Below are positions 53,957 through 64,000 of a DNA stretch of 64,000 nucleotides, piece by piece. Under the pieces are notes generated by a model. The model saw only the letters and a program-made list of their open reading frames with translations, had not been told where the DNA came from and made no database searches. The stretch's first letter is position 1. Each line of letters begins with the position of its first letter. The position numbers and the translations under genes were made by a program. Source of the stretch: Neoscytalidium dimidiatum (Eukaryota; Ascomycota; Dothideomycetes; Botryosphaeriales; Botryosphaeriaceae); assembly GCA_037367355.1 (NCBI GenBank), contig CM074695.1, positions 310,001-374,000 on the forward strand. The letters run 5' to 3'.

Positions 53957-55524
53957 GGTCCATCATGATCTTGTTACCAGTGATCGCTATGTGTTTACAG
54001 TCATTATACGAGTACGAGAATATGTTCATGCAAGAGCGTCCTCCCAGTTCCTGGCGCGACCGGACTGACGATCGGAAACAAGGTGGAGCATTTGCTGTGG
54101 CCAAGCTTAGCTCTGTAATATAAAAGAAAGCATCAAGTGCATGATCTAGAGCCAACATCGGACTGCAGCCCAATGAAATCTCCGATTGAGTGTAGTTCCT
54201 GCAAGAGACAAGTAGGTTGATGCCGGTCGTAGTGCATCTCGACCGCGATAGATTTAACGGCCTCGTCTCGAGGTGGAGATGAACTCCGAGCAGCCGAGCA
54301 GACTGCGCTTGGCCAAAGACATTACGCGAGAAGAACAGGAGATGGCATTCGTTTCGGGCTTGATGCGATAGCAAGCTATGGCGAGCACTTGCGCAATTGG
54401 TTGGCGCGCAGGTGGGGACGGAGCTGGCGCCTGAGGACTCTTTTGGCAAGGATTCCGATCTCGCAGACGTGCGGCGTTACGAGGATAGGGAAGGTGGGTC
54501 AGCTACGCTTCCTGATTGTATGGGAAGTTGTTTTCAGCCTGGACGTGGAGAAATCACGAGCTTGAACTTATTATTACGGACCGGGCCGAGACCGAGTGCA
54601 TGCAAGTCATCATGCACGTCTCCTCTGCCGCATGACCCACTGGCGGCCCCGCTGATTGCCCTGCTGACTTGGGGTGGAGAAGGATGAAAAGCACGACGAA
54701 CTTCAACGTAAAACATATTCACACGACACTGCGAAGTCAGATGCTTGGATGAGCAAATGCGAACCCCGCGAAAATTCTGGGCAGAACTTGGCATTATTCG
54801 TGTTTCATGGTTATTGGGGAAAGCTGCTGTCAGATACCAGCTGGGCGACCCCCGGTCGACCGCTTACTTACACGTGAGCCAGTCCACCGACTCGAGCCAA
54901 CTGGATCAAGCCGTACCGATCTCTTTTGGCAGCTGCAGGTGAACTGCTGCAATAGTGAGAAACAGCGCCCGACTGCCAGCTGGCACTGATAGCGGCCGAC
55001 CGATCCTTTACAGCTATTTATCAAAGAAGTCAGTTCAAAGCAAAGTGCTTGAATCGCTATTAAGAGGATGTACGGTCTTCGCTTACCAAGACCGTCTAGG
55101 TGGTTATATGCCGGGGCGTGTGGTCAGGTGACCACGCGGGCTCACTCTGGAATCGTAACATAATATACAGGCTATCTACTAAGGAGTAATGAATTATGCT
55201 CTAAAGATCATCAGACCAACGGATAGTACATTCGTTCGGTAAGAGACAGATGCAATTACACGATCACCAAAAGAAAAAAAGATGAAAGAAATAAGATAAG
55301 GGATACAGCCAGCCTTGCGTTAGTATACAGGCTCAGGATGAGCATGTACGTCAGTGCAGTCAGGCCAAGATCCTTGATAGGAACCTTTTCGCTTTATATC
55401 TATCGCCAGCCGAATTGAATGCAATATACCTAGACTAGAGCTGAAACTAGCAGTCGTATTGGAGATATTTATACAAGCCGTTCGGCTTCGTAAATTACAA
55501 AGCGCTACCTATACGTTCCTTTAC
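53957..55524. other. Intergenic, no gene recognised
   Basis: 1.6 kb between a solo LTR and the PKS-NRPS stop codon. A reverse frame of 167 codons at 53946-54449 overlaps the LTR end and has no family features. Confidence 0.45.
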
Positions 55525-58500
55525 TTACGCTTTCAACAGCGCCCGCAGAAACTCTGCATCCACTGGCGGACATTCGTCCTCGCTCCAGCCTAAACCCTCC
55601 AGCACCTTTCTCGTCTTCGCGTCGCTGAGGGAGAACATCTTATGCCCGGCCCTCACGTACTCCCTCGCCACCGTCTCGGCCATGGCCCCCTTGCCCTGCC
55701 CCTTCTTCTCCCTCAACGCCGCTACGCCGTCCAACCACTCCTCCACCGGCACCACCCGCGGCGCCAAGCCATCCGCTCTCAATGCCGCGAGCACGGCCGG
55801 CAAGTCCCTCAGAGCCAGCGCGCGGGGATTCATGACGTGCCACACCGCGGGCGCACCGCCGCCTCTCTCCACGCCGCACGGGTCCGCGCTCTCGGCCAGC
55901 CTGGCGAAGACGCTGACGAGATAGTCCACCGGCACGATGTTCACATCCATCCCGCTCGGCAGCCCCGCGGCGACGCTGCCGCCGTCCAGATCCGGCACGG
56001 CGCCCGTCTCCAGCATCGCGCGGAGCAGCCACAGGAACAGGTTGTCCGTGCCCGGCTCCTCTTCCTCTTTCTCCTCGACACCGTTCACCCGCTCGACGTC
56101 GACCCGACCCGGTGGCGGCGGCGGCACCGCCAGCGCCGCCCCGCGGTAGATCGCGACGGGCACGCCGCGCCGCGCCGCCTCCGCGAGCAGCATCTCCGCG
56201 ACCCAGCGCGACTGGAAGTACGCGAAGGAGAAGCCGTCTCCTCCGGCCTTACCACCACCACCACTGCCCCCAGCGATGGGCAGCGGCGGCGGCACGAAGT
56301 CGTCGGGCGGGACCTCCGCACCAAAACCACCCTCACCCTCACCCTCACCTCCCGCCGCTGCAGATGACGACGACGACGACGACGGCTCGACCACGACGGT
56401 CCCGCGCCACGCCCGCAGATGCGGCACGCTCCACGTCGACAGCGCGTGCAGCTCGGTGCGGCGCCGCGGGTTCGCGGCCGCGAGCGCGATCAGCGCGCGC
56501 ACGGCGAGCGCGTTGGCCCGGCGCAGGCGCGGCGCGTACGGCGCCAGGAGCGAGACGGCCGCGCCCAGGTGGTAGATGGCGTGCAGGCGGGCGGCGAGGG
56601 CGCGGAAGTCGGCGAGGTCGAGGCCGAGGCGCGGGGCCGCGGAGGCGAGGGAGGCGGTGGGGAGGACGCGGATGCGGGTGTGGAGGGCGGCGGCGAGGTC
56701 GATGGGGGAGAGTTTGTCTTTGTTGTTGTTGTTGGAGATTGGTGGTGGTGGTGGTGGTGGAAGGGCGGAGAGGAGGGCGTGGATGGCGGCGTGGGAGAGC
56801 GGCGCGTGGGTGCCGAGGACGGTGATGGTGGTGGAGGGGCGCGTCGAGAGCAGGTGCGCGAGAAGGCGCGTTCCGGCGGGGGTTTCGGCGCCGGTGAGCA
56901 GGATCTCGGTGACTTCGCTACGGGGGAAGGTTGACGATGGGGGCGCTGAGGGGTGGTACGCGGGTTCGTCGGGGAGCGTGGCTTCGGCACGCCAGTCGAT
57001 GGCGGCTTCTTCTCCGTCTGTGAGTGCGGTGGGCGCTTCGAGGGTGCTGAAGTCGATGCCCTTCGCGGCGCAGACGAGCTTAGCGATGCTGAGAGGCGTG
57101 GGTTGCGCGAACAGGTCACGGAGGTTGAGCTTGACGTCGAACTGCCGCCTGAGTGCCGCCTGGAGGCGTAGCAGCAGGAGGCTTTGGCCGCCGAGATCGA
57201 AAAAGCTCTGGTTTGTTGACACTGACTGGCCGGCTGGGAGCTTCAGCACCACTTTGAACGAGTTGAGTACGGAATCAACGATCTGGTCGGCTTCGGAACC
57301 AGGATTCGCCTCTGTCCGCTTTTCCTGCTTTGTTCCTGGAGAGAAGAAAATCAAATCCAGCTCCATGCTGAGGAGATGCTGACGACCGATCTTGCCGCTT
57401 ACGAGGTTCGAAAGGGCGTCGGTGAAATGATAGCCGCTGGGGAGCATGTAATCGTTGAGATGGGCGCGAATGGTTGTATGCAATGCATTGACGATGTCCT
57501 GCTTTTCATCTGGAGAGCACGGCTTGCTGGGCACGAGAATTGCCACCAGCTGTCGGTCGTCGGTGAGATGGTCATTGTTCGAAGCTATGCCGCGAGGCAG
57601 CACGGCGACGTCGATCAGTCTAACGGCAGTCGAAAGGTGCAGCGACGCAGCGTGGATCTCGTTCTCGACCTCTGCAAGATCAATTCGGTATCCGCGTAGC
57701 TTGATTTGCCTGTCGCCAGAGATGCGGCCTTTGAAGTCCAGCTGGCCATCTGCGAGGAAGCGACCCTTGTCACCTGTCTTGTACATTGTAGTCCAGCCAG
57801 GCGCCCGGAAAGCATCCGATGCAAAAGGATCGTTAATGTAAGTGCGTGCCATTACCTCTGGTTGACGAAGATAGCCCTTGCCCACCTGCGCGCCTCCAAT
57901 GCAGATCTCTCCGACAACGCTGGCGGGAACTGGTTGCAAGCGCGCGTCGACTACGTAGTGCGAGTTGTTGGCGAGCGGGATACCAATTGGAAGATTCACG
58001 TCGAGGGCAGTGGGATAGGCTGTCTTGTGAGACGTCGTCTGAACTGTCGTCTCGCTGGGCCCCCATTGGTTATACACTGTGACAGGCGTCCCGAGGTTAT
58101 AGATCGCCTTCACCAACCTCACGGGCAGATATTCTCCGGCGAAAATGGCGCTGCGGAAGTCTGTGCACCCTTTCAACGCCTCACTGTTGTGCTCTAGGAC
58201 GAGAGCAAATTGTGTCGGAGGAAAGTACGTGACCGTCACGCGTCCTTGCTGCATGAACTCGGCCAGCTTGTACGGATCTTTGCGGATGTCTTGCTTAGCC
58301 AAGAGGATGGTTGCTCCGGAGGTAAGCGCCCCCCAAATTTGGGCGACCGACAGATCAAATGCCGGAGACGAGTGGAACAAGACCCTGTCGCGAGACGATA
58401 TTCCATGGAAGGTGTTGTGGCTGCTCAGCATTGCTTGCGTGTTGCCATGCGTCAACACAGCACCTTTTGGCTTTCCGGAGCTCCCCTGATCATCAAGTCA

Positions 58501-61500
58501 GCAAGGGAAAAGAAGTCCTTTTTATGGAGATACAGATGCACTTACCGAGGTATATATCACATAGAACGGATCATCGTTGGCCATCTCCTCATACGACCAC
58601 GGAGTAGCGATCGGGCCACGGTCCTGCGCAGGGACGATGCGAGTCACTGCAGAGTTAGCACCACAGATCTCCGCAGCAAGAGACTCCAGCTCCGGAGCAA
58701 CGAGTATGATCGAAGCAGATGAATCCATAACCATGTGGTGCAGCCGCTCAACCGCAAAGCCGGCATCCAGGGGCGCGTATCCGCAGCCGGCAAGCGACGC
58801 TCCCATCATGGCAGCGACCAGGTCTATACCGGGTGGGAACAAGATTGCTACGACATCCCCACGGGTAGATCCAGCGTCCTTGATCGTCCGCGCCACCTTC
58901 AGCGCTCGAATGACAATGTCGCGATAGGTGATGCGCTCTCCGTCCGACGTCTCGACTGCGATTGCGTCGGGCTGGATCTCGGCGAACAGCATCGTCCTGC
59001 TCACGACGGACCGGCCGTTCCAATGATTCGGAACTGGTTCGACATTCCAGAGATGCTCACGCAGGTGCGCGAGCTCCTTGCTGCCGCACATGGCGATCTC
59101 CTTGATCGGCTGGCGGTGGTCCCTGATGGCGTTGGACAGGAAGGTGACGAAGTTCTGCAGGAAGCGCTCCATGTCCTCAGCGCCGTACAGAGACGGGTCG
59201 TACTGTAGCTTCAGCGCGAGGCCTCCCTGGGACGGGTCTTCCAGCGCCTCCAGCGCCATGTCGCACGCCGTCGGGATGTCGTCGTTGCGCACGTCGAGCA
59301 CGTCGAAGTCGCCGGCGGAGTACCGCGGTGGCTTCCCGTAGATCTGGTAGTTGATGGCCACCTGGCCCAGCGGGAAATGCGACCCGGACTCGGCTGCGCG
59401 ATCGACGCCCACGGCGCTGACGATGCTGTCGAACGGTGCGGCGTTGTGGGCCAGTGCGTCCAGCGCCACTGTCCGCGCATGCTGGAAGAGGTCCTCGAAC
59501 GAGGACTCGCAGTGGTCTTTGAAGCGCAGCGGAACCATGTTGACGAAGAAGCCGAGCACGTCGCCGACTTCTGGGTGGGGACGGCTGCCGTCGATCATGA
59601 GAATCGTCAAGTCGTCCTCTTCGGTATAGCGGTAGACGAAGGCGCGGAATGCAGCCATCAAGAAGTGGAAGGGTGTTGCGCTTGCCTGCGAGGCTATGCG
59701 CTTCATGCGTTTGAGCAATGCTGTGGGAAGCGTTTCTTCCACGATCAGGCGTTCTCCTGTTCGTTCGGCCTGGCGATGCGATTTCGCGAATGGAAGGAGT
59801 GCAGACGCGGCCGGTGCGTCTTCGAGCGTCTTCCGCCACCATTCGAGGTCGTCAAGGGTGTGTGGCGACTGCAGGAGCTGGTTGTGCCACACGGAGAACT
59901 CGGAGTAAGTGACCTTTGGTGACGGTACAGTCAAGATATCACGTTCAGCGGCAAGAGCCTCGTATAAGCCGATGTACTGATCCATGAACGACTTGGTGCT
60001 CCCGTTATCGAGACAGATGTGATGAAACACGAAGCTCAGCGAGTAGTGCGCAGCCGACAATTTGGATAGCGTCACTCTCATTGACTCGCCGTCTTCGATG
60101 TCAATGGGCTGCACTCGCATCTTCTGGGTCGAAGCCTGGAGAGCCGCTTCGGGGTCAGCAGCAGACGTGAGATCTTCGTAGGCGATATCAATTGAAAACC
60201 TTTCCGTGACTTCCTGCTCAGCGAAGCTGTCTCCTTCAAAGTAGCGGGTGTGCAGGATATCATTGCGCCGGACCAGCTCGGTGAGCGCCTTTTGAAGAAT
60301 CTCAAGGCGCGGCCGGCCGTCCAACCGGGCAGTGACGGCAAAGTTGAGCGAGCTTGGGTCGCGAAGCATGTTATGAAGGAACCAGATACGGCTCTGGTAG
60401 CTCGACAGCGGAACGTGAGCGGGAAGGGTGACAGAAGCAAAGTCAAGCGCCTGCACCGCAGCTACCCCTTTCCTCTTTGCCAGGAGCGCCTGGTCCGCTG
60501 GCGTCGCAGCATCTTGCGTCTTCTCCGAGGCTGCACCTCCCAGCTGCATAGTTGCACTAACTTTGCGCACCAGCGCTTCGATGGACGTGGCACCAAGGAC
60601 ATCAAAGAGCGGGATGTCGACCGCAACTGTCTTGGCAAACCACTTGCGGAACTCGACCGCAACGATCGAGTCCAGGCCGTACGCCGACAGTGGATTCTTT
60701 GCCTGTACTGTCTCGACAGGTGCACCCATGACTGCCGCAACCTTTTCGATAAAAGCATTCAGCAGCAGGCTGACGCGTTCTTCGGCATCTGTTGCTTTCT
60801 TCAATGCCACGGTGAGGTTCTGCGTGCCGTTGCCGCGCTTGGCTTCGTTGCCGAGATCCAGATTCGCGTAGAGGTTGCGGAAGATGGGCTTAGTTGCCCA
60901 GTAGACGTCCTTGCGCTTAGTGTTTATTCCCGTCACAATTTGGTGGGCGTCGACCCCGCGTGTCGTCGAGCCGAGGGCTTTGGGCGCCACGACGGCCTCT
61001 TCGATCTGGTAGAAGAGCTCCTCTTCACTGATAGCATCGTAGCCTAGGCGATCCAAGATGGCGCCTAGGGCAGCATCCTCGGCGACGACGCCAACGCCTT
61101 GAACTACGCCCACGTTCATGGTAGTTCCCGCGAGACCCTGCTCGCGGCGATGGCGCATCAAGGCGTCCAGGTAGGCGTTGGCAGCGGAGTAGTTGGCCTG
61201 GCCCACTGAACCAACGACCGCCGCGCCCGAGGAGAAGCACACGAAGAAGTCAAGATCGAGATTTTTTGTGGCCTCGTGGAGGTTGTGGGTACCGTAAGTC
61301 TTCGGGTACACGCAGGCCCTCCACTGGTCGACGGTCATTTGCGCGAACGGGACGTCGCGGAGTACCATAGCAGCCTGGAAGACACCAGCGAGGTTATGAC
61401 CGAGCGCCTGAATGCACTTCTCGACGTCTTCTTTCTTAGAGACATCACCCTGGAACGTGGACACGGTGACACCCCTCTCTGCGAGCCACTGCACCGTCGC

Positions 61501-64000
61501 TTCGGCCTCTGTGCCGCGACCTCCAGAACGGGAGATGAAGGCAAGTTGACGCGCACCTCTGCGATACATCCACTCAGCCAGCGATCTCCCGATGCCGCCA
61601 AGTCCACCAACAAGGAGGTATGACTTGTCCGCGCGGAATAGCTGTACATCGCGGTACGAGGGGGGCATCACGGGGACGAGCTCGTTCGGGTCTGGGACGA
61701 GGATGATCTTGCCGAAGAACTTGCCCATCTGAAGGGTTCGGAAAGCCTTCTGCGCTTCGCCGTAGCTGAAGATCTGGAACGGTCCGGGCGGCTTGATCTT
61801 GCCATCGCGGATGAGGTAGTACGACTCGCGCATGAGGTGGGACAGGAGGGTGCGGTTGATCTGGAACATGGTGATCAGGTCAACTGACGCGTATGTAATA
61901 TTCCTGCGGAATGGGTCCATATCCAGCTTCGTATTCTCGTGGATGTCGCGTTTTCCAATTTCAACGAGGCGGCCGAATGGTGCAATGACCTTCCAGGTCG
62001 CGTGCAGGAGCTCGCCGGCTAAGCTGTTCAACGCCACGTCGCAGCCGCGCCCGCCAGTGGCTTTCAGGACTCCGGCCACGAACGAGGCATCGCGTGACGA
62101 GAACATCATCTCATCTTTCAGCCCGAACCGCTGCTTCAAGAACTCCCTCTTCTCTTGGGAACCGACGGTGGCGATGACATTGGCGCCGGCCATCTGGGCG
62201 AGCTGGATAGCCATCTGCCCCACTCCTCCAGCCGCCGAATGGATGAGACAGTACTCTCCAGCCTGCAGGCGCGCAACGGTGATCAGCGAGTAGTATGCCG
62301 TCATTAGAACACCCTCGAAAGATGTTGCCGTCACGAAGTCCATGTCCTCGATCTTCTGACACAGGATGGCCGGGTTCCGAACGACAGAGCGGTGTGCGCC
62401 CTGGCCAGGTCGCACAGCGAGCACGCGGTCGCCAGCCTTGAATAGCGCAGGGTCTACGTTGCTGCCGACGCGGAGAACGACACCGGCCGCTTCGTCTCCG
62501 AGCCGGTAGTCGTCGATGATGCCGATCGACGCGGCAATGTCCCTAAAGTTCAGCGCCGATGCGCGCACCTCGATCTCCAAATCGTCTGGGTCGAGCTCCG
62601 CACTAGCTACGTCCTCGTCTTCCTCAAACGCTAGAGTGTCCAGCAGACCGGTCTTACCGATCTTGAGTGCCAGGCGTCGGCCGCCGAAGCGTTCGAGGCG
62701 CGCTTGCCGGTTGCCCGGAACGGGGAGCTTCTGGTTCAGGGACTCGTCCGTCTCGACGCGTGGCGCCATCAGACGGCCACCACGCTCGGCCAGCTCATCC
62801 TCTAACGGACATTCGGTGAGAACCTCGAGTGCGCGGGTGGCAGCGTTTACCGGCTGTGTATTGAGCGGTAGATCAAGCGTTGCCAGGCGCACGTCTTCAT
62901 TCTCGCTGCGCAGCGTCCGCATGAGGCCAACGACTACCGCTTGAGATGGCTTGGGCGTGTCCAACGTCGCACCTTGGAGCAGCCACACAATGTTTCTCGC
63001 AGAGCTGTTCAGCAATCTCTGCAGAGCGTGCAGGGAAGCTGACTCGTCAGCTGGGCGCTGGTTGAAGAAGACCTCTTCATCTAAGCTCACCAGCGAGATG
63101 ACATTAGGTGCCAAAGCCGGCGCGGCTGTGAAGGGAACAATCTCGGCTTCTCCAGCATAACCACTGGCCACGGCCGATGCGATGGCCTTTGACTGCGGCG
63201 ATGGGTTGCTCGAGAGCAGGATAGTAAGCTTCTCGGGATCAGAGGACGCTGGGCTTGCTGCTGCTTGCCAGCACTCAAAATGACCCATCTGAAAGACTGG
63301 TGTCAGGCCAGCCATTTCCGCTGCCGCGCATTGTGTGATGAGGTAGCCGCCAGGCTTGAGAAATTTTGCGGCGTCCGGGCAACACGGCTCGCTCAGGATG
63401 ATCAGATCATATTTGCCTTCCTCTGGCTCTGTCAAATCGACGAGCCCAGGCCAGCCAGTCTGCAGCTCCTTCCAGTTCGCTGCATCAAGCTGCTCGGGGA
63501 AAAAGGGCGTGATGCTGCGGATCCTGCGGCCTTCGCCATTTGCTCCACCGGCGTATTGAAGGGCTGCTTTCACAGGCGCTACGTGCGAAGTGAAATGCAG
63601 AATAGCCGAGTCCGGATACTGGTGAGCGAACACGTCAACGAGCTCATCCAATCCAGCAAACTGCACGGGCGGCGATGCTGTGGCAAGGCGCGAGAAGACG
63701 GGCTGCCACCTGAGCCGGAAGAAAAGCGCACGCTTCGCCTCCTCTTCTTGCGAGTCGTTGCCGAGAGCCGTGAGCTCCAGCCCGTCAAGCTTCATCAAGC
63801 ACGCATTGGAATCGCCGCTCTGGATGCTGAGATTGTTGATGGCGACGCGAGCGCCAGGCAGCTTCGTGTCCGACTTGACCCAGAAGCGCTGAGAGTCAGA
63901 CTGCAGCTTCTTCTCGGCCAAGAGGCCAGAGAACTGAGCGGAGCGGATATAGGTAGGTACGAAAGCCTCGTGTAGGTGCTTCTCTGCCTGGGTCTCGATG
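55525..64000 (-). CDS. PKS-NRPS hybrid megasynthase, C-terminal two thirds (partial)
   Basis: Reverse strand open from the window edge. Exon 58546-64000 and exon 55525-58485 are joined across a 60-bp intron (GTAAGTGC...GATCAG) inside adenylation motif A3, YVIYTS/GSSGKPKGAVLTHG. Order: the end of a dehydratase domain (FVPTYIRSAQFSG), then a short methyltransferase remnant (ending KPGGYLITQ) without a visible SAM motif. ER follows (HSAAGGVGQMAIQLA), then KR (LLVGGLGGIGRSL, FSSGAAVVGSVGQANYSAAN) and ACP (YGLDSIVAVEF). The NRPS part has condensation (FVFHHICLDNGS), adenylation (FDLSVAQIWGAL, NQWGPSETTV, YKTGDKGRF, NLVSGKIGRQ) and PCP (FFDLGGQSLLLL). A terminal reductase-like domain (ILLTGAETPAG, FAYFQSRWVAEML) closes the protein. 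KS and AT should lie beyond 64000. The product is probably a reduced polyketide joined to one amino acid. The last 1.5 kb are GC-rich with Pro, Ser and Gly runs inside the reductase domain. Confidence 0.93.

Overview
The window is nuclear DNA of a filamentous ascomycete (Pezizomycotina). The signs are short GT-AG introns of about 50-100 bp, fungal-type gene families (HET, PKS-NRPS, KDM5 with JmjN-ARID-PHD-JmjC, APH-type kinases) and a retrotransposon ruined by transition mutations typical of RIP. A dothideomycete is plausible, but that is only an impression. Coordinates of spliced genes below were assembled by eye from splice sites and frame continuity.

Region 1 (1 to about 17.3 kb) is a conserved housekeeping block: SGT1 (partial), a small two-exon conserved fungal protein, a proline-rich membrane protein of unknown function, thymidylate kinase CDC8, the SLX1 nuclease, a KDM5-type H3K4 demethylase, the OXA1 mitochondrial insertase and dihydroorotase URA4.

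Region 2 (17.3-29.8 kb) is repeat-rich accessory DNA. It holds a relic of a metallo-beta-lactamase-fold gene, two copies of a GC-rich dispersed repeat, and an APH-family phosphotransferase gene split by a complete but dead 5.6 kb Ty1/copia element. That element has 208-bp LTRs, a perfect 5-bp target duplication and a reverse-strand reverse transcriptase motif. A small gene with an apparent one-base frameshift follows.

Region 3 (29.8-40.7 kb) looks like a cell-death or allorecognition island. A TPR-CHAT protease-like gene is divergent from a caspase-family (C14) gene. Next to the caspase gene is a 287-residue protein whose layout resembles fungal gasdermins, and then a HET-domain gene. Fungal gasdermins are controlled by neighbouring proteases, so this is the best candidate here for an undescribed system. 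The gasdermin call is inference.

Region 4 (40.7-55.5 kb) mixes a secreted M43 metalloprotease with two mini-exons, a sphingolipid delta-8 desaturase with cytochrome b5 domain, a 2OG-Fe(II) oxygenase pseudogene and a decaying kinase-HET fusion gene. Three solo LTRs of a second LTR family (143-151 bp) lie at 38.2, 40.9 and 53.8 kb.

Region 5 (55.5-64 kb) is the 3' part of a PKS-NRPS hybrid megasynthase (end of DH, remnant MT, intact-looking ER, KR, ACP, C, A, PCP, reductase-like domain). It runs off the window and probably marks the edge of a secondary-metabolite cluster.
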